A stretch of 9,573 nt of DNA from Geoglobus sp. Its GTDB lineage: Archaea > Halobacteriota > Archaeoglobi > Archaeoglobales > Archaeoglobaceae. Position numbers and translations under genes: made by a program. How positions within the stretch are numbered: the first letter of the stretch is position 1; each line of letters begins with the position of its first letter. Below the pieces are notes generated by a model. The model was not told the DNA's origin. It saw only the letters and a list, made by a program, of their open reading frames with translations, and did not search any database. Below, in pieces: positions 1-6,202 of the stretch. The stretch lies in assembly GCA_027016965.1 (NCBI GenBank), contig JALURI010000185.1, positions 1-9,573 on the forward strand, given 5' to 3'.

Positions 1-180
1 GACGAGAGTATAGTGAAAAAAATATCAAAGCTTGAGTATGGGGGAAGTGTGGACTGTATTGGTGGGGTAATTCTTGAGAGCAAAGATGGGGAATACAGAA
101 TAAATCTCACCTTTGATAATCTTATCAGAGAAGTTTACGAGTCAAAAATGAAGGAACTCTATGAAAAGCTTTTCGGGTGA
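1..180 (+). CDS. atpE: A-type ATP synthase subunit E, C-terminal part (5' end outside window)
   Basis: The first 59 codons read open in frame 1 and end at TGA 178-180. The translated tail contains GGVILESKDGEYRINLTFDN and ends KELYEKLFG. This matches the C-terminal globular domain of archaeal/vacuolar subunit E, which usually has a GGV-[IV]-L-x-S-x-DG stretch, an N-T-[FL]-like strand and a final LFG. Subunit E pairs with subunit H to form the peripheral stalks, and its C-terminal domain binds the top of the A3B3 head. Being directly upstream of atpC is the usual archaeal order (H-I-K-E-C-F-A-B-D). The N-terminal coiled coil and the start lie upstream of the window. The call rests on the motif, the position and the operon order. 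Confidence 0.9.
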   Translation, partial: DESIVKKISKLEYGGSVDCIGGVILESKDGEYRINLTFDNLIREVYESKMKELYEKLFG

Positions 181-186
181 TAGGCA

Positions 187-1230
187 ATGATCTCAAAGAT
201 AATAAAGAGAACAAAGATTTCAGAATGGGCTTACATTGTCGCAAGAGTAAAGGTGATGAAAAGAAAGCTCATCCCTACGGAGGACTACAACAAGCTTCTG
301 AACATGGATCTCAATGAGATAGCCAGATATCTTGAAGAAACCGAATACAAAAAGGAAATAGATGAACTTGCGTTCAGGTATTCTGGGGTCAATCTGATAG
401 ATCATGCTCTCTCACTCAACCTGTCAAGAATTTACTCAAAGCTCATAAGAATCTCTAAGGGACTGCCGAAAGACCTTATAGTTCTTTATCTCAGGAAATG
501 GGACTTCTGGAACATAAAAAACATACTGAGAGGCAAGATGTACGGATTCACAAATGAGGAAATAGAGGTAACCCTTGTGCCGGCAGGAGAATTTGATGAA
601 GAGTTCTTCAAATCGCTCCTTGCAAAGGAGAGCCTTGAGGAGATTGTGAACGTATTCAGGGGAAAACCCTTTTACAGCATTCTTGAGAGAATTCTCCATG
701 GCGAAAGGCTTTCAGATGTTGAAGATGAGCTTGACAAGTTCTACTATACCTCTATAGCTGGTCTTTCAGCTGAAAGCCTCGATTCAAAGTATTTCATAGA
801 CTTCATCAGAATGGAAATAGACATTGTGAACATGAAAACAATAATAAGGCTGAAAAAGGAAGGAATCCATGCTGAGGAGATAATTCCAAAAATAATCCCC
901 TACGGATATCAGCTTACAGAGGATGAGGCAAGAAAGCTTGCAGCAATGGAACTGGAGGAGATTTACAAGGCGATAGAGAACTACTGGTTTGTCAAGGATT
1001 TGAAAGAGGCGATAATGACACAGCCCATGTCAAAGATAGAGAATGCCCTGACAAGAGCATGGGCTGAGAGGATGATAAAGAAAGCAAGCAACTACCCGCT
1101 TTCAATACTTCCTGTTCTGTCATACATGCTTCTCAAGAAAATAGAGATAGATAATCTCAGGATACTTGCAAGGGGTAAGGAAAGCGGAATGAGTGTTGAG
1201 GACATTAGGGAGCAGTTGGTGATCGTATGA
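187..1230 (+). CDS. atpC: A-type ATP synthase subunit C
   Basis: This 347-residue protein matches the usual length of archaeal subunit C, the homologue of V-ATPase subunit d. Subunit C is the funnel-shaped soluble adaptor on top of the membrane c-ring that couples ring rotation to the central stalk D-F. The sequence is mostly alpha-helical and charged, with family-like stretches such as the region around residues 95-115 (LRKWDFWNIKNILRGK) and the C-terminal EIDNLRILARGK near residue 320. There is no membrane segment, as expected. The ATG lies 6 bases after the atpE stop, and GGTGA overlapping that stop can serve as ribosome binding site. The 3' end overlaps atpF by four bases (ATGA), indicating translational coupling. 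No defect is visible. Confidence 0.95.
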   Translation: MISKIIKRTKISEWAYIVARVKVMKRKLIPTEDYNKLLNMDLNEIARYLEETEYKKEIDELAFRYSGVNLIDHALSLNLSRIYSKLIRISKGLPKDLIVLYLRKWDFWNIKNILRGKMYGFTNEEIEVTLVPAGEFDEEFFKSLLAKESLEEIVNVFRGKPFYSILERILHGERLSDVEDELDKFYYTSIAGLSAESLDSKYFIDFIRMEIDIVNMKTIIRLKKEGIHAEEIIPKIIPYGYQLTEDEARKLAAMELEEIYKAIENYWFVKDLKEAIMTQPMSKIENALTRAWAERMIKKASNYPLSILPVLSYMLLKKIEIDNLRILARGKESGMSVEDIREQLVIV

Positions 1231-1532
1231 AGAGGCTGGCAATAATTGGAGACCCGGAATTCAATCTGGGCTTCAGACTTGCAGGAGTCAGGGATATTTT
1301 TGATGTCGGTAGTGATGAGGAGCTTGTACAGACTGTTGAAAAGGTTCTTGAAAGTGAGGATATTGGTGTTGCGGTCATCAAGCATGAGTTTTTGAAAAAA
1401 CTGCCCCTCGCGTTGAGGAGAGCTGTTGATGAGAGTGTGGAGCCAACGTTTGTTGCTGTTGGTGCTGAAGGAGGGGCAGAGGAGATTAGAGAAAAGATAA
1501 GAAAGGCGATAGGTGTTGACCTATGGAAGTGA
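1227..1532 (+). CDS. atpF: A-type ATP synthase subunit F
   Basis: At 101 residues this is normal for archaeal subunit F, a small Rossmann-like protein that binds subunit D in the rotating central stalk. The N-terminus [20 protein letters not shown] is the family signature: beta strand, IGD, then the G-F-[RK]-L-A-G motif. A second strand ([15 protein letters not shown], near residues 46-60) and the C-terminal helix ending GVDLWK follow. The ATG overlaps the atpC stop (ATGA), and the 3' end overlaps atpA by 10 bases. It is therefore almost certainly co-transcribed and translationally coupled at both ends. Confidence 0.95.
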   Translation: MKRLAIIGDPEFNLGFRLAGVRDIFDVGSDEELVQTVEKVLESEDIGVAVIKHEFLKKLPLALRRAVDESVEPTFVAVGAEGGAEEIREKIRKAIGVDLWK

Positions 1533-3259
1533 AGGAGTTAATCGGAAAGGTTTATCGTGTATCAGGACCCTTGGTAGTTGCTGAGGGATTGAAGGCAAGG
1601 ATGTACGATGTGTGCAGGGTTGGTGATGAAGGACTGATGGGTGAAGTGGTCGGGCTTGTTGGAGATAAGGCACTGATTCAGGTTTACGAGGATACTTCAG
1701 GAATTAAGCCAGGAGACAGGATCGAGAACACGGGAATGCCGTTGAGCGTTGAACTTGGTCCAGGGTTGCTCAAATCAATATATGATGGGGTTCAGAGACC
1801 TCTTCCAGCATTGAAGGATGCGAGCGGAGACTTCATAGGCAGGGGAATTGATGCTCCCGCTTTAGACAGAAGTGTGAAATGGGAGTTCAAGCCTGTTGTG
1901 AAAAAAGGAGATAAGGTAAATGGAGGAGACATTCTTGGAAGCGTCCAAGAAACAGAGTTCATTGAGCACAGGATCCTTGTTCCGCCAAATATCTCTGGAG
2001 TTGTGGCCGAGATTTACGAGGGAAGCTTCACAGTTGATGAAACAATAGGGGTACTTGAGGATGGGACAGAATTGAAGCTCTCGCATAAATGGCCTGTCAG
2101 AATTGCAAGACCATATCGGGAGAAACTTCCTCCTGAAATTCCGCTCATAACAGGTCAGAGAATTCTTGATGCGCTTTTTCCTGTTGCAAAGGGCGGTACA
2201 GCAGCAATTCCGGGACCATTCGGCTCAGGAAAAACAGTTACACAGCATCAGCTTGCTAAGTGGAGTGACACTCACGTTGTCGTTTACATTGGATGTGGCG
2301 AAAGAGGTAATGAGATGACTGAGGTTCTTGAGGAATTCCCTGAACTTGAGGATCCGAGAACAGGAAAACCACTCATGGAAAGAACTGTGCTTATAGCCAA
2401 CACATCAAACATGCCAGTTGCTGCAAGAGAGGCGAGCGTTTATACCGGAATTACAATAGCAGAGTATTTCAGGGATATGGGTTACGATGTGAGTATAATG
2501 GCAGATTCAACAAGCAGATGGGCTGAGGCAATGAGAGAGATCTCCGGAAGACTTGAGGAAATGCCTGGTGAGGAAGGTTATCCTGCCTACCTTGCTTCAA
2601 GACTTGCAGAGTTCTATGAGAGAGCTGGAAGAGTCAGGACACTGAACGGCAACATCGGAAGTGTTACGGTTGTTGGTGCTGTCTCACCACCTGGTGGAGA
2701 TTTCAGCGAACCTGTCACGCAGAACACTCTAAGAATTGTTAAGGTGTTCTGGGCTCTTGATGCAAAGCTTGCAGCAAGAAGGCACTTCCCTGCAATAAAC
2801 TGGCTTCAGAGCTACAGCCTCTATTCTGATAGCCTTGCTGAGTGGTTTACCGAGAACATATCCCAGGACTGGAGTGAGCTGAGAAAGTGGGCGATGACGA
2901 TTCTGCAAGAGGAGGCAAACCTTCAGGAGATTGTGCAGCTTGTGGGAAGTGACGCACTGCCTGAAAGCCAGAGATTACTCCTTGAGGTTGCCAGGCTTAT
3001 ACGAGAGGTATTTCTCCAGCAATACGCATATCACCCTGTAGATACATACTGCGATTTAAAGAAGCAGTATGAGATACTGAAATCAATCAAGGACGTCAAT
3101 GATGTCTTTTACAAGGCACTTGAGGCTGGAAAGCTTGTTGAGGAGATCATAGGTGTTGAGGGTGTTGACGAATTCGCAAGGGCAAAGTTCGAAGAGGATT
3201 ACAAGAGTGCAATCGAGAATTCAATCAGGAAGATCAAGCAGAATCTGGGGGTGGAGTAA
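1523..3259 (+). CDS. atpA: A-type ATP synthase catalytic subunit A
   Basis: This is the catalytic nucleotide-binding subunit of the A1 head, which makes ATP from ADP and phosphate as the central stalk turns. The 578 residues are the full family length. The N-terminal beta-barrel (about 1-75) is followed by the bulge or non-homologous region typical of A subunits (about 115-190). The Walker A loop GPFGSGKT is at 231-238, with the phenylalanine-containing form characteristic of A-type enzymes. The catalytic glutamate lies in GERGNE (Glu260), and Walker B is [11 protein letters not shown] with Asp328. The arginine-rich helical C-terminal domain follows. No intein interrupts the P-loop region, although inteins are known there in some archaea. 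AGGTG at 1511-1515 sits 7 bases before the ATG. The start lies inside atpF, and the TAA directly abuts the atpB ATG. Confidence 0.98.
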   Translation: MEVKELIGKVYRVSGPLVVAEGLKARMYDVCRVGDEGLMGEVVGLVGDKALIQVYEDTSGIKPGDRIENTGMPLSVELGPGLLKSIYDGVQRPLPALKDASGDFIGRGIDAPALDRSVKWEFKPVVKKGDKVNGGDILGSVQETEFIEHRILVPPNISGVVAEIYEGSFTVDETIGVLEDGTELKLSHKWPVRIARPYREKLPPEIPLITGQRILDALFPVAKGGTAAIPGPFGSGKTVTQHQLAKWSDTHVVVYIGCGERGNEMTEVLEEFPELEDPRTGKPLMERTVLIANTSNMPVAAREASVYTGITIAEYFRDMGYDVSIMADSTSRWAEAMREISGRLEEMPGEEGYPAYLASRLAEFYERAGRVRTLNGNIGSVTVVGAVSPPGGDFSEPVTQNTLRIVKVFWALDAKLAARRHFPAINWLQSYSLYSDSLAEWFTENISQDWSELRKWAMTILQEEANLQEIVQLVGSDALPESQRLLLEVARLIREVFLQQYAYHPVDTYCDLKKQYEILKSIKDVNDVFYKALEAGKLVEEIIGVEGVDEFARAKFEEDYKSAIENSIRKIKQNLGVE

Positions 3260-4642
3260 ATGAAGGAGTACAAAACTATCACTCAGGTTGCAGGACCTCT
3301 TGTTTTTGTTGAAAAAACCGAGCCCGTTGGCTATGGAGAGCTTGTAACGATAACACTGTCAGACGGAGCCACAAGAAGGGGACAGGTTCTCGACACCTCA
3401 AAGGATATTGTGATTGTTCAGGTCTTTGAGGGTACAAGAGGTATAGACACCTCATCAACAGTAAGATTTACAGGGGACATTATAAGGCTCAACGTCAGCT
3501 ATGACATGCTTGGCAGGATTCTGAGCGGATCGGGGGATCCAATTGATGGAGGTCCAAAGATCGTTCCTGAGGAGAGGAGAGAGATTATAGGTGCTGCAAT
3601 AAATCCCTACGCAAGAGAGTATCCGAGGGAGTTCATTCAGACAGGTATCTCTGCAATTGATGGAATGAATACTCTTGTGAGGGGGCAGAAACTGCCGATA
3701 TTTTCAGGCTCAGGTCTTCCGCATAACGACATAGCACTTCAGGTTGCAAGGCAGGCAAAGGTCAGAGGTGAGGGAGAGGAGTTCGCTGTTGTGTTTGCTG
3801 CCATGGGCATAACACATGAGGAGGCTCACCAGTTTATGAAGGACTTCGAAAGAACAGGAGCTCTTGAGAGAGCTGTTGTTTTCCTGAATCTTGCAAATGA
3901 TCCTGCCATTGAGAGACTGCTCACCCCGAGAATGGCATTAACAGCTGCAGAATTCCTTGCCTATGAGTACGATCTGCATGTTCTTGTTATACTTACAGAC
4001 ATGACCAACTACTGCGAAGCTTTGAGAGAGATATCTGCTGCAAGAGAGGAGGTTCCAGGAAGGAGAGGTTATCCTGGATACATGTATACAGATCTCGCCA
4101 CAATATATGAGAGAGCTGGTAGAATCAGAGGAAGAAAAGGAACAATTACTCAGATGCCAATTCTGACGATGCCCGGAGATGACATAACTCATCCAATTCC
4201 CGATCTCACAGGTTACATTACCGAAGGGCAGATTGTTCTGAGCAGAGAACTGCATGCAAAGGGCATATACCCACCAATCAACGTCCTGCCATCTCTCAGC
4301 AGATTGATGAAGGAGGGAATAGGTGAAGGAAGAACAAGAGATGACCACGTGCAGTGGAATGATCAGATGTATGCAGCTTACGCCGAGGGTGTTGATCTGA
4401 GAGGTCTTGTGGCAATTGTCGGTGAGGAAGCTTTGTCAGAGAGGGACAGAAGATATCTGAGATTTGCAGATGAGTTTGAGAGAAGATTCATACAGCAGGA
4501 CAGATATGAGGATAGAGATATTGAAGCAACCCTTGGAATTGGCTGGGAACTGCTTTCAATGCTGCCTGAGGCTGAGCTCACAAAGATTGAGAGAAAGTAC
4601 ATTGAAAAGTATCATCCTGCCTACAGGAAGAAGGCAGAGTAG
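3260..4642 (+). CDS. atpB: A-type ATP synthase regulatory subunit B
   Basis: This non-catalytic partner of subunit A alternates with it in the A3B3 hexamer. The 460 residues match the family. The position of the P-loop holds [11 protein letters not shown] (about 146-156) and not a Walker A sequence, which is the diagnostic difference between B and A subunits. The conserved [14 protein letters not shown] stretch lies around residue 247, followed by [28 protein letters not shown] sequence. The C-terminal helical domain ends in [11 protein letters not shown]. The ATG immediately follows the atpA TAA. GGGGGTGGAG at the end of atpA serves as ribosome binding site, so translation is probably coupled. 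A 25-base gap to atpD is the only real intergenic space in this operon segment. Confidence 0.98.
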   Translation: MKEYKTITQVAGPLVFVEKTEPVGYGELVTITLSDGATRRGQVLDTSKDIVIVQVFEGTRGIDTSSTVRFTGDIIRLNVSYDMLGRILSGSGDPIDGGPKIVPEERREIIGAAINPYAREYPREFIQTGISAIDGMNTLVRGQKLPIFSGSGLPHNDIALQVARQAKVRGEGEEFAVVFAAMGITHEEAHQFMKDFERTGALERAVVFLNLANDPAIERLLTPRMALTAAEFLAYEYDLHVLVILTDMTNYCEALREISAAREEVPGRRGYPGYMYTDLATIYERAGRIRGRKGTITQMPILTMPGDDITHPIPDLTGYITEGQIVLSRELHAKGIYPPINVLPSLSRLMKEGIGEGRTRDDHVQWNDQMYAAYAEGVDLRGLVAIVGEEALSERDRRYLRFADEFERRFIQQDRYEDRDIEATLGIGWELLSMLPEAELTKIERKYIEKYHPAYRKKAE

Positions 4643-4667
4643 TCTTCTCATTTTTTGAGGTGAGAAC
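4643..4667 (+). promoter_or_regulatory. atpB-atpD spacer with T6 tract and strong ribosome binding site
   Basis: This 25-base spacer is the only clear gap in the ATP synthase genes. It contains a run of six T (4651-4656) immediately followed by GAGGTGAG (4657-4664), a strong ribosome binding site three bases before the atpD ATG. Oligo-T in the non-template strand is the main intrinsic termination signal in archaea, so partial termination here is possible, but one short tract is weak evidence. Confidence 0.45.
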
Positions 4668-5297
4668 ATGGACGTCCAGCCAACAAGAATGGAGCTCATA
4701 AAGCTCAGAAGAAGAATCACAATGGCTAAAAAGGGACATGCACTGCTGAAAATGAAGAGAGATGGTCTCATAATGGAGTTCAGAACCATCCTTGAGGATG
4801 CGAAGAGAGTCATAGATGAAATGGTTCAGAGATACAGGGAATCCCAGGAGAAGCTTGCCTTGGCTATGGCTGCTGATGGTGTTGTTGCTGTCAAGTCTAT
4901 AGCACTGTCCGTTGATAAGGAGCCATCTTTCACTTTAAAAAGAAAGAACATAATGGGTGTTGTTGTTCCCGTGATCAAAAGAGAGGTTGTTAGAAAATCT
5001 GTTGCTGAAAGGAATTACGGCATTATCGGTACCACAGCCAGAATTGATGAGGCGGTTGAGGCTTATGAGGCTCTGATTGATGCAGTACTTGAGGTTGCAG
5101 AGATTGAGACAACCCTGAAAAGGTTAATTGAGGAGATAGAAAGAACAAAGAGGAGAGTGAATGCCCTTGAATTCAGAGTCATCCCTTCGATGGAGGATGC
5201 TGCCAGATACATAACCTTCAAGCTTGAGGAGATGGACAGAGAAAACATAATAAGGCTGAAGAAAATAAAGAGCAAAAAGGAAAAGGCAGAAGCATGA
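4668..5297 (+). CDS. atpD: A-type ATP synthase subunit D (central stalk)
   Basis: Subunit D is the coiled-coil rotor shaft that runs through the A3B3 head, equivalent to F-type gamma. The protein has 209 residues, a normal length. The N-terminal signature MDVQPTRMELIKLRRRI, followed by AKKGHALLKMKRDGLIMEF within residues 18-40, is diagnostic of the family. The long N-terminal helix (about 1-75) and the C-terminal helix (about 120-200, rich in Glu/Lys/Arg with leucine heptads) form the antiparallel coiled coil, with the small beta domain between. A strong GAGGTGAG ribosome binding site precedes the ATG. The TGA stop overlaps the ATG of the next small gene (ATGA), which ties that gene to this operon. 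Confidence 0.97.
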   Translation: MDVQPTRMELIKLRRRITMAKKGHALLKMKRDGLIMEFRTILEDAKRVIDEMVQRYRESQEKLALAMAADGVVAVKSIALSVDKEPSFTLKRKNIMGVVVPVIKREVVRKSVAERNYGIIGTTARIDEAVEAYEALIDAVLEVAEIETTLKRLIEEIERTKRRVNALEFRVIPSMEDAARYITFKLEEMDRENIIRLKKIKSKKEKAEA

Positions 5298-5452
5298 TAT
5301 CCGAACGGATTTTCAAGTGGCTCACAAGTGAAGATAACCTGATCAGAATTCTGAAGTACTGGTGGATAATCAGTGCTGTAAGGGTTTCTGTAGGTTTGAT
5401 CCTATTTTTGATTATTGTTTTTGAGATATTCGATCTGAGAAGCTTAAGGTGA
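5294..5452 (+). CDS. Small single-span membrane protein coupled to atpD (hypothetical)
   Basis: This 52-codon frame starts at an ATG overlapping the atpD TGA (ATGA, 5294-5297) and ends at TGA 5450-5452. The first ~21 residues are charged and amphipathic (MISERIFKWLTSEDNLIRIL). Residues about 23-46 form one hydrophobic segment starting at the Trp-Trp pair and containing GLILFLIIVFEIF. A short basic end (LRSLR) follows. It looks like a one-helix membrane protein. I recognise no family. The reality of the gene is supported by the stop/start overlap with atpD, by AAGGTGAT at its 3' end serving the next gene, and by its filling exactly the space between two genes. By position it matches the small gene G that follows subunit D in Methanosarcina aha operons, but I cannot show homology. 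A role in assembly of, or contact with, the ATP synthase membrane part is inference only. Confidence 0.65.
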   Translation: MISERIFKWLTSEDNLIRILKYWWIISAVRVSVGLILFLIIVFEIFDLRSLR

Positions 5453-5459
5453 TAATTTC

Positions 5460-5642
5460 ATGTATTTTGAGGTCTGGGTGGATCTTTCCAGAAAAGATGA
5501 CATTCTGAAAAATCTCAGGGGGAAGTTCTATGAGGTTCATGAAGTTTTTTATGATTATCACTTTATCGTGAATGCTGAGAGTCAGGATGAGATCCTTGCG
5601 GTGGATGGAGTTAAATATGTGAGAAAGCATTACAACTGCTGA
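5460..5642 (+). CDS. Conserved-looking 60-residue hypothetical protein
   Basis: This short soluble protein has alternating strand and helix character: MYFEVWVDLS (strand), KDDILKNLRGKF (helix), YEVHEVFYDYHFIVNAES (two strands), QDEILAVDGVKYVRKHYNC (helix and strand). This resembles a small alpha-beta or ferredoxin-like half fold, but no family is recognised. It is acidic to neutral, with a single Cys as the last residue. AGGTGAT (5446-5452), overlapping the stop of the upstream membrane-protein gene, gives a good ribosome binding site 7 bases before the ATG. Its TGA overlaps the next ATG (TGATG), so it is probably translated together with the DUF99 gene. The tight packing argues for a real gene. 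Function is unknown. Confidence 0.7.
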   Translation: MYFEVWVDLSRKDDILKNLRGKFYEVHEVFYDYHFIVNAESQDEILAVDGVKYVRKHYNC

Positions 5643-6190
5643 TGAAGTCCTGGAGATTTGTCGGGTTTGATGACAGCTTTAAAGGTGAGGAGTGCTTTAT
5701 TGTTGGAGCTGTTGTTGAGGGAAAAAATTACCTTGAGGGTGTGATTACTGGAAGAATAAAGGTAGACGGTCTCGACTCAACCTCAAAAATAATCTCAATG
5801 CTGAAAAGATCAAAATTCAGAAATCAGATTAAGGCAATTTTCCTTGATGGAATAACATTTGGAGGATTTAATATGGCTGACATCTCTGAGATAAGCGAAT
5901 CTCTCAGCATACCTGTTATTGTGGTCATGAGAAAAAAGCCCGATTTTGAGTCTATTTATAGAGCCCTTGAAAACCTTCCTGATTTTGAAATCAGAAAGGA
6001 AATCGTTCAGAGTGCAGGAGAGGTCCATTCCTACGGAGATATTTTCTTTCAATTTACAGGATGTGAAATGGATGAAGCGGTTGAGATGATAGAGGCTTCA
6101 ATTCTGAAGGGCAAAATCCCTGAGTGTCTCAGAATGGCTCACCTGATTGCAACAGGCATAGTTCATGGGGAGAGCAGAGGAAAAGTATAG
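5642..6190 (+). CDS. DUF99 / UPF0215 family protein (endonuclease V-like fold)
   Basis: The 182 residues match the archaeal DUF99 family end to end. Landmarks are an Asp pair in VGFDDSF (Asp10, Asp11), KVDGLDSTSKI (residues 40-50), the strand FLDGITFGGFN with Asp69, PVIVVMRKKPD (91-101), and the C-terminal LRMAHLIATGIVHGESRG with Glu177. From memory, this family is grouped with endonuclease V in the RNase H-like superfamily, and some databases call it endonuclease dU. The spaced acidic residues Asp10/11, Asp69 and Glu177 fit a metal-binding nuclease centre. Activity on damaged (deaminated) DNA is therefore plausible, but not shown by the sequence. The ATG overlaps the upstream TGA, so it is coupled to the 60-residue gene and probably to the ATP synthase transcript. 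The stop is 12 bases from the end of the opposing hydrogenase gene. Confidence 0.85.
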   Translation: MKSWRFVGFDDSFKGEECFIVGAVVEGKNYLEGVITGRIKVDGLDSTSKIISMLKRSKFRNQIKAIFLDGITFGGFNMADISEISESLSIPVIVVMRKKPDFESIYRALENLPDFEIRKEIVQSAGEVHSYGDIFFQFTGCEMDEAVEMIEASILKGKIPECLRMAHLIATGIVHGESRGKV

Positions 6191-6202
6191 AATAAAAAAT
6201 AT
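6191..6202 (-). terminator. Putative oligo-T terminator of the hydrogenase operon in the convergent gap
   Basis: Read on the minus strand, the 12 bases between the two stop codons are ATATTTTTTATT, directly after the large-subunit TGA. Such a T-rich tract is the usual archaeal intrinsic terminator. With flanking bases it forms a small inverted repeat, GAATA-AAAAA-TATTC (6190-6204), too short for a strong hairpin. Plus-strand transcripts have no T tract in the gap itself. The first one is T5 at 6222-6226, inside the opposing gene. Confidence 0.5.

Noticed and set aside
2201..2290. Possible intein in the atpA P-loop, as known in some archaea
   Set aside because: The reading passes through GPFGSGKT and on to GERGNE without interruption, and the total length is that of an intein-free subunit.
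3938..4348. 136-codon open frame on the minus strand inside atpB
   Set aside because: It lies wholly antisense to a well conserved ATP synthase gene. Its translation is rich in Ser and Cys with no recognisable motif and no convincing ribosome binding site.
4464..4658. 64-codon open frame overlapping the end of atpB in another frame
   Set aside because: It overlaps the conserved C-terminal domain of subunit B, has no motif, and has no start signal of the quality seen for the real genes.
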